Positions 1 through 8,440 of a DNA stretch of 64,000 bases are shown in pieces. Each line of letters begins with the position of its first letter. Within the stretch, counting starts at the first letter, position 1. The position numbers and the translations under genes are program-made. A model generated the notes under the pieces. It saw only the letters and a list, made by a program, of their open reading frames with translations. It was not told the DNA's origin and did no database searches. Location of the stretch: assembly GCA_963719525.1 (NCBI GenBank), contig CAVRCG010000004.1, positions 806,001 to 870,000 of the forward strand, written 5' to 3'. This DNA comes from Bernardetia sp963719525 (GTDB lineage Bacteria > Bacteroidota > Bacteroidia > Cytophagales > Bernardetiaceae).

Positions 1-906
1 ACTAGCCAAAGAGAAGATAAAATCTAGCAGAGTTCCACTCAAAAACTGCTCAATTCGTTGATTATCTTGCATACGTTGTAAAATATCTCCTAAATTTTTG
101 GATTCGAAAAATGGTAAAGGCAAACGAATCATTTTTGCTAAAAAATCGGAAACAATTTGTATGTTCAAACGAACAGATAGTTGTAGTAAAATCCAACTTC
201 GTATCAGATTAATAAAGTTTTTGGACAGGAAAAACAGTAATTGCGCTATCAAAACAACATAGACAAAAGACAGATTTTTCTGCTGAATACCTGTATCTAC
301 CAACGCTTGAGTGAGCAAAGGCAAGAAAAGTGAAAGCAGAGTAGCTCCTAAAAGTCCTAAAAATAACTGAAAAATAACGGCTTTGTAAGGCTTCAAATAA
401 TTGAGCAAATACCAAAAAGAGGCTTTACTTTCCTCTACGTCTTCTTCTGCATAAAAGTCTGGTGTAGTTTCTATCAAGAGTGCAATTCCAGTTTCTTCTC
501 CTTCTATCTGTCCTTCTTTTGCTGCTCCGTTAGCTTGAATCCACGCTTTTTTAAATTCTTTATGGGTATATTCTAAGAGCTGTGAAGCTGGATCGGCTAC
601 AAAAACCTTTTTGTCTGTAATTTTATAGACCACAACAAAATGATTTTGATTCCAATGCGCTATAAAAGGTACAGGTTTTTCTTCAATAATGGTCTGAATA
701 TCTATCTGAACGGCAAGCGTGCGTAGTCCTATTTTTTCGGCTGCCGTAGCAATACCCAAAAGCGAAACACCTTGTTTGCTGATATAACAGTTTTCTCTAA
801 GAAAAGGTAGTGAGAAGTTTTTGCCGTACTTTTTAGTAATCATTTTCAAACAGGTAGGACCACAATCCATTTGATCACGCTGTTTGATATGAGGAAATTT
901 TGCCAT
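1..906 (-). CDS. Peptidase C39-containing ABC exporter of double-glycine peptides (N-terminal part, cut by window edge)
   Basis: The gene starts at the ATG on the complement of 904-906 and runs off the left edge, leaving 302 codons. Residues 1-130 are a C39 cysteine peptidase: QRDQMDCGPTCL holds the nucleophile Cys15, NHFVVV gives His89 and VADPA gives Asp105, so the catalytic triad is complete. From about residue 170 hydrophobic ABC-exporter membrane helices follow, ending in the typical FFESKNLGDILQRMQD segment. The nucleotide-binding domain must lie outside the window. Proteins of this family cut leaders after Gly-Gly and export the core across the inner membrane. It is divergent from a gene for a GG-leader peptide 235 bases away, its probable substrate. 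Family assignment is secure; the substrate is inferred from context. Confidence 0.9.
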   Translation of the reverse strand, partial: MAKFPHIKQRDQMDCGPTCLKMITKKYGKNFSLPFLRENCYISKQGVSLLGIATAAEKIGLRTLAVQIDIQTIIEEKPVPFIAHWNQNHFVVVYKITDKKVFVADPASQLLEYTHKEFKKAWIQANGAAKEGQIEGEETGIALLIETTPDFYAEEDVEESKASFWYLLNYLKPYKAVIFQLFLGLLGATLLSLFLPLLTQALVDTGIQQKNLSFVYVVLIAQLLFFLSKNFINLIRSWILLQLSVRLNIQIVSDFLAKMIRLPLPFFESKNLGDILQRMQDNQRIEQFLSGTLLDFIFSLAS

Positions 907-971
907 TTTTGAGTGCGTTTGGAGCTATTTTGAAAAATAATCAATTTATTTTAACAAAAGTAGCATAAAAA

Positions 972-1005
972 TTTGGTAAAATCGTTTTTTTTTTTACCAC
1001 CTTTG
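972..1005 (+). promoter_or_regulatory. Promoter of precursor peptide gene 1
   Basis: TTTG (972-975) and CACCTTTG (998-1005) are 22 bases apart and match the Bacteroidota -33/-7 pattern except for the first base of the -7 box. The same arrangement, with the same TTTGGTAAAATCG and T-run, precedes the second precursor gene. It predicts an untranslated leader of about 130 bases that is also conserved between the two genes. Confidence 0.55.
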
Positions 1006-1141
1006 AGTTATCAATTAGGGAAGTCTTATATAGTAAGCAGATGTAGAACTATTTTTACGTTCTGAATTTTACTACAATAGACAGATTTTTGATTGATTTT
1101 GTGCTATTATTTTTTATTTTATTTATTTAAATCGTATTTTT

Positions 1142-1345
1142 ATGCAATCGTTAAAGAAAAAATTTGGGAAATTTGCTGTTTCTAATGAGATGGCTAGTAA
1201 ATTAGTTGGAGGTACTCAATATTGCTGTAATCAAAATCCTACATCTATATGCAGAACTAATTTTGATAGGGCAGATAGACTATGTGCAATGGCAGGTTTG
1301 CCTCCAGCAAAAGCTCTAGTGTATCAGTCTGCTCCTCCTAACTAA
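1142..1345 (+). CDS. Double-glycine leader, cysteine-rich secreted peptide precursor 1
   Basis: A 67-residue precursor. Residues 1-24 form a leader, MQSLKKKFGKFAVS then Glu16 and a hydrophobic stretch ending in LVGG. That is a typical substrate for a C39 exporter, and such an exporter is encoded divergently next door. The predicted core (25-67) is 43 residues with four cysteines in the order CC-x7-C-x10-C and ends in SAPPN. Residues 3-14 of the leader are identical to those of the precursor at 4276, and the DNA there is identical for about 36 bases, while the cores differ. The pattern ADRLC in the core resembles ARDYC in the other peptide. Function (bacteriocin, signal or other) is unknown; no lanthipeptide, grasp or radical-SAM maturase is present, so disulfides are the likely modification. 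Confidence 0.8.
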   Translation: MQSLKKKFGKFAVSNEMASKLVGGTQYCCNQNPTSICRTNFDRADRLCAMAGLPPAKALVYQSAPPN

Positions 1346-1421
1346 CCAGTAGATATTTTAAATTTTATTAGTACAAAAGAGTAGCAAACATTACTGTTTG
1401 CTGCTTTTAGAATCCCTATAA

Positions 1422-3842
1422 ATGAAGACTATATTTCTTTGTGTTTTTTTTAATATTATTAATTTACTTCCTGCTCAGGATTACATAAGCGATTATGGAT
1501 TTGAGCAAATAGCAAAGTCCTACAACCTTGAGGAAACAAAAGAACGTGTTGCATTAAAAAATTATAATAATACTTCTTTTAAATGGTTTGTAATAGATGA
1601 AAAGGAAAAAAATGTACAAATAACTTCTCAACACTGCGATTATTCTAATTATAATCCTAATTACAGTGAGAAAAACTTACGTATTGCCACTGTTATAACT
1701 ACACCAGCTTATCAAGGTTATGGATATGCAAATTTGAAAGATAACTTTTCACTACATACAAAATTGGAGAAATCAATTCGAAAAGGAAATAAATATCGTT
1801 TAGATTATTTCTTGAATAAGAGTTTTATGGCTAATTCAGCTAATAAGTATTTCTATATAAGTGTTCTATTGAATCAAAAAGAACCAAATGCAAAGAAGGA
1901 CAACAAAACTCAACTTATACAAAACAGAATTTTACATTCAGATATAAAATTAAACAAAGCATTATTTTACAAATTTGAAAAAGATAGAATAGACACTATT
2001 CGTGTAGAACCTCGCCCTGATTTATGGCAAAAGTTTAGTATTGAATTTACAGCAGAAGATGACTTTGAGTTTTTGGGTTTAGTAAGAGATATTAAACATC
2101 CACAAGGACTAACTGAATTTATGTACTTAGATAATGTTCAACTTTATTTGATAGAAGATAATATAAATGAAGGTCAGGAACAAACAAAGAAAATAAACGA
2201 TTTAGCTAAGAGAGTTCAGTTTGAAACAGGAAGCTCAAGACTGACAAACGAATCAGAAGTAGTTTTGGATAGTCTGTACTTTTATATAAAAAACACACAA
2301 GAAAACTCTAATCTCTTTGTTGAAATTAGTGGATATACAGACGACGAAGGAGAATCAGAAAAAAACCTTTTACTTTCTAGGCAGAGAGTAGAAGCAGTTA
2401 GATTGTTTTTCAAGAATAAAAATGAAGAGAAAGAACTACTTCCTATTATAACTAAAGGCTTTGGAGAGGCAAAACCCTTGACTTTAAATGAAACAAAAGA
2501 AGAAAAAGCAATAAATAGAAGGGTAGAGATAAGGTTACTAAATAAAGATAAGGCTACAGAAATTATATTTGAGTCTTTATCTTATGAAGAAGCCAAACAA
2601 AAAGCAAAAGAGGAAAACAAACTTATTTTTATAGATGCTTATACAAGTTGGTGCAAGCCTTGTAAACTTATGGATAGAGATGTTTTTACAGATTCAACAG
2701 TAGCAAAAGTTTTCAATGAAAGTTTCATTAATCTCAAAATTGATATGGAGAGTGAAATGGGAAAACCTCTAAAAGAAACCTATAAAGTGCAAGGTTATCC
2801 TACTTTTTTGTTTATAGACTTTGAAGGTAATCTTACTTATGCGAAAGCAGGATTCATGAATGCCGTAGAGCTAAAAAATTTAGGAGAGGAAGTAATAAGA
2901 ATGCCTAAAGAAAAATACGAAATACAGAAGAATGAATTAGAAAAACGTTTGTATGAGAAAGCAAAAGCAGAATATGAAGCAAATAGGTGCAAGTTAGATT
3001 TTACAGAGGCTTATTTTAATTTGTTGAAAAAAGACCAAAAGGAAGAAATAAAAATGGTTCAGTCCAATTACATTAAATGTTTGGAAAACAGTCAAGATTT
3101 CTCTCACAGACAAGTAGCTTTCTTGCTCAACAATTTAGTCAAGTCTAGAAATGATGTAGCTTATAATTTTTATTTAACTAACAAAAGTAAGTTTGAGAAA
3201 AATTATGGAGATAGTTTACTTGTTTTAGAAAGTTATTTGGAGGAAACCTTTTTCATTCAGGAAACAGATACACTTATAAAACAAATTGGAGAAAGAGAGA
3301 AATTGATACCACAGGAAATAGAAGAATTTGAGAAGATTGTAACTACTTATTCTACTTTTTCAGAAAATGTAGAAAAAGAAAGTAGAGAAAAGGAATTTGA
3401 AAGACCTATAAAAAGTGGAATAGTAGACTATGTCATTTACTCAACAGCCATTCCGTTTTATTCGCAACACGGAAAACTTAACATGTTCGCTAATTATTTA
3501 GTGAAATACAATCAGATAGAAAAACTTGAAAGCTATAAAGATGATTTTTTTGGAGAAATAACTATTCCACTAACTAATTTTCAGACTTATGTATTGTACT
3601 ATTTAGAACAAGAAAATAAAGAAATAAAGGTTTTGAAAGAATTAAGTTTAATTTTTAATGATTTAATGAATAAAAATTATCTTTCTAATTATACATCTTA
3701 CTTTACTGCTGCTAGAGTTTTCTATTGTAATAAAGAAAAACAAGAAGCTCAAAAAATGCTAGAAAAAGCATTCGAATTAAAAGACGAAAGTTTTGATGAA
3801 GAGAAATACAATGAACTGAAAAATCGAATCAATAAACTATAA
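1422..3842 (+). CDS. Exported protein with OmpA-like and thioredoxin-like domains
   Basis: An 806-residue protein with an N-terminal signal peptide (hydrophobic to about residue 18, ending near PAQ). Residues about 264-370 match the OmpA C-terminal peptidoglycan-binding fold (VQFETGSSRL, VEISGYTDDEGES, INRRVEIRLL). Residues about 385-480 are a thioredoxin-like domain with WCKPC (Cys411 and Cys414) and a cis-proline segment QGYPTFLF. The last 320 residues are predicted helical with no family I recognise. It sits between the two precursor genes, 76 bases after the first, and is probably periplasmic and anchored to peptidoglycan. Thiol-disulfide exchange on the exported Cys-rich peptides is the natural inference. 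The reading frame is intact. Confidence 0.75.
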   Translation: MKTIFLCVFFNIINLLPAQDYISDYGFEQIAKSYNLEETKERVALKNYNNTSFKWFVIDEKEKNVQITSQHCDYSNYNPNYSEKNLRIATVITTPAYQGYGYANLKDNFSLHTKLEKSIRKGNKYRLDYFLNKSFMANSANKYFYISVLLNQKEPNAKKDNKTQLIQNRILHSDIKLNKALFYKFEKDRIDTIRVEPRPDLWQKFSIEFTAEDDFEFLGLVRDIKHPQGLTEFMYLDNVQLYLIEDNINEGQEQTKKINDLAKRVQFETGSSRLTNESEVVLDSLYFYIKNTQENSNLFVEISGYTDDEGESEKNLLLSRQRVEAVRLFFKNKNEEKELLPIITKGFGEAKPLTLNETKEEKAINRRVEIRLLNKDKATEIIFESLSYEEAKQKAKEENKLIFIDAYTSWCKPCKLMDRDVFTDSTVAKVFNESFINLKIDMESEMGKPLKETYKVQGYPTFLFIDFEGNLTYAKAGFMNAVELKNLGEEVIRMPKEKYEIQKNELEKRLYEKAKAEYEANRCKLDFTEAYFNLLKKDQKEEIKMVQSNYIKCLENSQDFSHRQVAFLLNNLVKSRNDVAYNFYLTNKSKFEKNYGDSLLVLESYLEETFFIQETDTLIKQIGEREKLIPQEIEEFEKIVTTYSTFSENVEKESREKEFERPIKSGIVDYVIYSTAIPFYSQHGKLNMFANYLVKYNQIEKLESYKDDFFGEITIPLTNFQTYVLYYLEQENKEIKVLKELSLIFNDLMNKNYLSNYTSYFTAARVFYCNKEKQEAQKMLEKAFELKDESFDEEKYNELKNRINKL

Positions 3843-3848
3843 GAAATA

Positions 3849-3899
3849 ATGAAAAACATAATCACAATTTTATTAGATAAATCAAACCTACTCAAGTAG
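3849..3899 (+). pseudogene. Remnant of a second C39-like/VKOR gene (first 11-12 codons only)
   Basis: The frame beginning at ATG 3849 reads MKNIITILLDK and then diverges to a stop. The intact-start gene at 6618 reads MKNTITILLDK, and the DNA matches closely, including the upstream GAAATAATG. This places a truncated copy of the VKOR gene directly after the first thioredoxin gene, in the same relative position as the longer copy after the second. It indicates that a larger unit was duplicated and the first VKOR copy was deleted. Confidence 0.7.
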
Positions 3900-4107
3900 G
3901 TATTCTAGAAAGCCCACGCAAAATAAATTATGAATTTTTCTGTTAAAACTATTCACTATTTTTTTACTAAAACTTTAGTTATTTCTGTATATCATTTAGT
4001 TAGAAACAAATAATTGACTACTAAAATGTTAAAATAAAATTTTTATTTTTTGTAAGTAGTTTATAGTAAGTGATTTGAAAATTTTTTTCAAAAAATCAAA
4101 AAAAACA

Positions 4108-4140
4108 TTTGGTAAAATCGTTTTTTTTTTCTGATATTTG
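4108..4140 (+). promoter_or_regulatory. Promoter of precursor peptide gene 2
   Basis: TTTG (4108-4111) and GATATTTG (4133-4140), 21 bases apart, fit the Bacteroidota promoter pattern with one mismatch in the -7 box. The segment TTTGGTAAAATCG plus a run of ten T is shared with the promoter at 972, and the following leader shares AGTAAGCAGAT and TTCTGATTGATTTT-like blocks up to the start codon. Confidence 0.55.
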
Positions 4141-4275
4141 ACTCATCAATCAAGATAAATTTTACATAGTAAGCAGATACAGATTTATTTTTATAAACTG
4201 ATTTTGCTGCAATAGAAAACTTCTGATTGATTTTTGTGCAATTATTTTTAATTACAACTTTTAAATTCTATTTTT

Positions 4276-4542
4276 ATGAATTCGTTAAAGAAAAAATTTG
4301 GGAAATTTGCTGTTTCTTCTGAAATAAGCAGAAATACTAGAGGTGGATATCGTGAGCCTGTAGCTGTTTCTTATGATGGTGCTGGAGGAGGAGATAGTAG
4401 AGGTATATGTTGTAGATGGGCTGACGGATATAGTAACAGTAATACTATCTGTGGTTACGAGAACTTATATAGTTTAGAAGGTGCAAGAGACTATTGTAGG
4501 TCAAGATCATCTCAGGGATGTCAAGCTTGCTATTATTCTTAA
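4276..4542 (+). CDS. Double-glycine leader, cysteine-rich secreted peptide precursor 2
   Basis: An 88-residue precursor with the same leader architecture as the gene at 1142: SLKKKFGKFAVS at residues 3-14, Glu16, and Gly23-Gly24 as predicted cleavage site. The core (25-88) is 64 residues, Gly/Ser/Tyr-rich, with six cysteines arranged CC-x12-C-x14-C-x7-C-x2-C. The first four follow the same order as in peptide 1 (CC, then NTIC against TSIC, then ARDYC against ADRLC). This suggests a shared disulfide scaffold with two extra cysteines at the C terminus. Its promoter region is a diverged duplicate of the one at 972. The even cysteine count and nearby thioredoxin and VKOR genes point to oxidative folding outside the cytoplasm. 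Activity is unknown. Confidence 0.8.
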   Translation: MNSLKKKFGKFAVSSEISRNTRGGYREPVAVSYDGAGGGDSRGICCRWADGYSNSNTICGYENLYSLEGARDYCRSRSSQGCQACYYS

Positions 4543-4552
4543 ACCTTAATTT

Positions 4553-4718
4553 TTATAGCAATTCCTAATATAATACGATTTCAATTTAAGAGCGACAGTT
4601 TCCGTATTTTTTAGGTAAAAAAATCAATATTTGAGATAGTTTAACGCCGATTTTTCAAATTATTAAGCCTAAAAATACGTTTTATTGCTAATTTAATTTA
4701 CATCGGAAACTGCTGTAA
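4553..4718. mobile_element. Candidate MITE-like inverted-repeat element
   Basis: The ends TTATAGCAATTCC (left) and GGAAACTGCTGTAA (right, complement TTACAGCAGTTTCC) are imperfect inverted repeats. Inside, CGTATTTTTTAGG and its near complement CCTAAAAATACG form a second pair. There is no coding capacity. It lies in the 227-base gap between precursor 2 and the next gene. No clear target duplication is seen, so the mobile nature is tentative. Confidence 0.35.
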
Positions 4719-4769
4719 TTTTTATGATCAGGTAATATTATTGTTTCAGAAAATATATTAATTTAGCCT

Positions 4770-6608
4770 ATGAGACTCTTCCTCTTCTTTCTAGTACTTA
4801 GTTTCTCTGGCTGTAATGGCAATGATAAAGACACTAAACAGGACAACTTTAGTAGCGTCCTTCCAGAGAAAATTTATCAAAATGTACCAATAGAAATACA
4901 TGCTATAGAGGATAGTATTGGTATAGATGATGATTCCTTGTTTTTCCACGTAGAATTATTTCTAGAGGATTTAAGCGTAAGAAAAGGTTTTGTGAGATTA
5001 AGAGAAGGAAGAGCAGTAATAAATATTCCAGATAACGCAGTCTACCTAGTTGGTCAGTTCTATAATCTACACGACTCAGATACAGTATTGTATGAACGCA
5101 TTATTTATAATAACAGAAATAAACCCGCCTTAAACGCAATTTACATTGATACAGAGGAAAAGTTAAGAGAGGAATTACTAAATTATCCTGACAACATTAC
5201 AGCTTATGCAAACTATGTCTCTTATTTAAAAGGACAGTATCATAAAGGTAAAATAAGCGACACACTTTATAGAGAGAGAGCATTAATTTACTTAGATAGT
5301 GCAAAAGCTAAATTCAACTCAGAAAGTGCATTACACATTTCTGCTATGGCTAGATTGTATGCATATACAAAAAACTTTGAAATGTCTCAAAAGCACATTT
5401 TGAAGCTTCTAAACAAATACCCTAATAGTAATTTCTTGAATAAATCGATAGGAGATTACACCTCTACTCTTGAATTTGGAGAAGTAAAAAGTAGCGAAGA
5501 ACTCTTTTTTGATTCATTGATGAAACAAATATCAGATAAATATCCTCATTCTTTTACGGGTATGAACTATTCTCAAGGTTATTACAATTTCATTTCAAAA
5601 GATTATAAAGATAGAGATATAATATATAACAATATGTACTGGATGAATAATATAGATTCTACTAGAACAGATTTTATTGGTTGAAGTGTACATGCATATA
5701 TACATTTAAGAGAGTATGATTCAGCTATTTTTTTAGTAAATAAACTATTAGAAAAAGCTAAGAACAATTACGGAAGACATAAAAATCCTATGCTTACTAA
5801 ACAGGATATGAAGAACATGGGGTACAAACAGAGGGATGGGTTTATCGCAGATGCTTATGCTCTAAGGTCAGATATAGAAATAGCAAGGAAAGATTATCAG
5901 AAAGCGATACAATTCATTGATATAAGTAATTTTTATTTTCGAAGAGATACTATAAATAGTTACCGTAGCAACTCTATTAATTATCTTCTCAAGATAAAAT
6001 CTACTCTCAAAAAGAGATTAAGCCAATATTCTGAAGCTCTTAAGGTTTATGATACACTTTACACAGAAACAAGAGATAAGAGTATTCTAGACTCAATAAA
6101 AGTCCTCTTCAAAGAAACAGAGCAAGAAAAAGGCTTTGAAGACTATACAGAAAACTTAAAAGAGAGAGTAGAAAACGAAAATAAAGAACCTAAAAAACTA
6201 GCAGCTAATTTTTCTATCAAAGATATGTCTGGTTATGAGATAAAGCTATCTGACTGGAAAGGACGAGTAGTAGTTTTGAATTTTTGGGCAAACTATTGTC
6301 TTCCGTGTGCAAAGGAAATTCCATTACTTAATCAGCTTTGGAGAGAAACACAGACGAAAGATATTATTTTCTTAGCTGCAACCAATAATAAACCTATTGA
6401 AATTACTCGTTTTGCACAGCGTCAGAAAGAAATGTTTAGTTTTTCTATTTTACCTAATGCAAAAGAACTTGCCGATGTTTATGATGTAAACTTAGTTCCT
6501 ACTACGATTGTCATCAATAAAAAAGGCGCAATTGTACACAGAGAAACTGGCTTTGGAGGGAATATAGATAAACTAAAACAGGTAGTTTTAGAGGAATTAA
6601 AAAAATAA
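4770..6608 (+). pseudogene. TlpA-like thioredoxin lipoprotein, interrupted by an in-frame TGA at 5682-5684
   Basis: Read through one TGA, this is a single 612-codon frame. The start carries a lipoprotein signal (MRLFLFFLVLSFSGC, lipobox SFSGC). The middle is helical and TPR-like. The C-terminal 135 residues are an AhpC/TSA-type thioredoxin domain with FWANYCLPC (Cys510 and Cys513) and cis-Pro VPTT. The stop follows DFIG, and the same frame continues with SVHAYIHLREYD, clearly homologous-looking coding sequence, so a sense codon (possibly Trp TGG) was lost. As written, only the first 304 residues would be made unless the stop is read through or translation restarts. It occupies the same slot after precursor 2 as the 806-residue protein does after precursor 1, which supports a role in redox handling of the peptides. 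Confidence 0.75.
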
Positions 6609-6617
6609 TTTGAAATA

Positions 6618-8330
6618 ATGAAAAACACAATCACAATCTTACTAGATAAATTAGGCGTTTCATACACGCCTTTTTATTTGTCCAAACTTACCGAAAAATG
6701 TAATTCTGCTCAAACATTGAGTGATGTAAAACTGCTTTTGGCATATTACAAAATAGATTCTTTGGCTGTTTAGATTGGAAAAGAAGAGTTATCAGAAATT
6801 CCTTTGCCTGCACTTGTTTTGTCTTCTCAAAAAGATGAAAACGGAAGAACACAAAATGAGTATTCTGTTTTGGAAGAAGTAAAAGAAAAGGAAGTAGTTT
6901 TGATAACTCCAAAAGGAGAAAAAGAAACTATAAAATTAGACAAATTTCTTGAATCGTGGACAGGCTACACACTTTTATTAGATGCAAACGAAACTTCTCA
7001 AGAACCGAATTATTCTGTTCATAAGAAAGCAGAAACAAAACAACGTTTTTTTGATATATTAAAAACAAGCATTCAAGTTTTGGTGGCAGTTTCTTTTTTG
7101 TTTTTGATAGGAAATTTAATTGTTGAAAGCAATCAAAATAATTTCAATTCATTATTTCAAACTGCGTTTTATGTTTTGCACAGTATCGGGTTTGTAGTGA
7201 GTGCAATCTTACTTTCTGGAGAAATTTTTAAAAATAATGTAGTTTTCAAAAAAGCCTGTAAAGCATTTGGAAAATCTTCTTCGTGTGCTGATACTGTAGC
7301 CGATAGTTTGTAAACTGTCGCAAACAAAAGTCAGTTTGATATAAATTCAATCAAAAAACACTTTACTTTTTCAGAAATTGGAGTTTATTATTTCTTCGGA
7401 GCATTCTTGTTTTTATTAATCGGTAATTCTAATTCTTTGACATTAATTTTTCAAAGTATAATTTCTGTTGTGGGAATTTTTGCTGTTGTTGCTTCTTTAT
7501 ATTATCAAAAATTTGTTCTCAAAAAAGTGTGTTCTTTGTGTGTTTCTGTAATGGTAGTTTTGACTCTAGAATCTATTTTATCTATTTTAGGGGCGAGTTA
7601 TTTGTTTAATTTTGAAAATTTTGAGTTTACAAATTATTCTTTCTATTCCATTCTGTCCATTTCTGCAATAGCCGTTTTTTCATTTTTATTACCTATTTTT
7701 ATTTGGAATATCTTAAAACCAATTCTTATAAAATATAATTGGTATAAAAGTGAATCTAAAAATCTACATTCTTTCAAATATGATTTTGAGGTTTTCAAAA
7801 CGCTGCTTTCTCAAAGTAAAAAAATAGATGTGAGTACTGTTCTGACTCATTTTGTAGAAGGAAAAAGTAATTTGAATCAGAATGAAGAGGAGGAAAGAGA
7901 AGAAAACGAAAATAAAGTTTCTCTAGTTGTCATCAGTTGTCCTACTTGTCCACCTTGTATAAGTGCAAAAAAGGATTTACAGAAATTACGAGAAAATTTT
8001 GGAGATTATTTTACTACAACTACTTGTCATCTTACAGCAAATCAAACGAGCGAAGATTACAAACAGATTTCAGAAATGGTAGCTACTCTTCCTGCTTCTT
8101 ATTCTGAATCAGAAAAGCAGAGTATTATTTCAGAACACTATGCGTGGATAAATCAAACCAAAGTAGATTTTACTCCTGCTTTTATTTTGAATGGTCGTCT
8201 TCTACCAAGCAACTATACCGTTTTAGATTTGGAATATTTTATGGTTCATTTGGCTAGTGAAATGGAAGAAGTAGAGGAAGTGGAAGAAAACAAAATAGGT
8301 CAAGAACAAGAATTAGTTTTATCTTTGTAA
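6618..8330 (+). pseudogene. C39-like / VKOR / thioredoxin fusion protein, interrupted by two in-frame stops
   Basis: One 571-codon frame from ATG 6618, broken by TAG (6771-6773) and TAA (7311-7313). The first 140 residues resemble a non-catalytic C39-like domain (FLESWTGYTLLLDA is its typical end). Next comes a vitamin K epoxide reductase-type membrane domain with the loop pair Cys214/Cys223 (CKAFGKSSSC) and the active CxxC Cys305/Cys308 (VCSLC), with several hydrophobic helices. The end is a thioredoxin-like domain with CPTCPPC at 441-447. VKOR proteins pass electrons from periplasmic thiols to quinones and so drive disulfide formation. The gene lies 9 bases after the TlpA-like gene. Both stops fall between well-formed domains with the frame preserved, so they are recent mutations or sequence errors. 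Confidence 0.78.
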
Positions 8331-8344
8331 AAGTTATTTACTGC

Positions 8345-8427
8345 TCAACCGTCAAAGAGACTTCGTCGTCGTTGAGGAGATAAAAAAATCAAAACCTCGC
8401 TGACGGCGAAGCCTCAACGACGGTTGA
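8345..8427. repeat. Nested intergenic hairpin of the CTCAACGACGGTT repeat family
   Basis: The outer arms are TCAACCGTC and GACGGTTGA; the inner arms are CTTCGTCGTCGTTGAGG and CCTCGCTGACGGCGAAG, with an A-rich loop. Related sequence occurs at 32334-32371 (CCTCGTTGATGG and CTCAACGACGGTT) and in degenerate form near 38284. GC content is well above the surroundings. It may act as a terminator or mRNA-stabilising element between VKOR and hlyD-like genes. Confidence 0.6.
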
Positions 8428-8440
8428 TATATGAAATACA

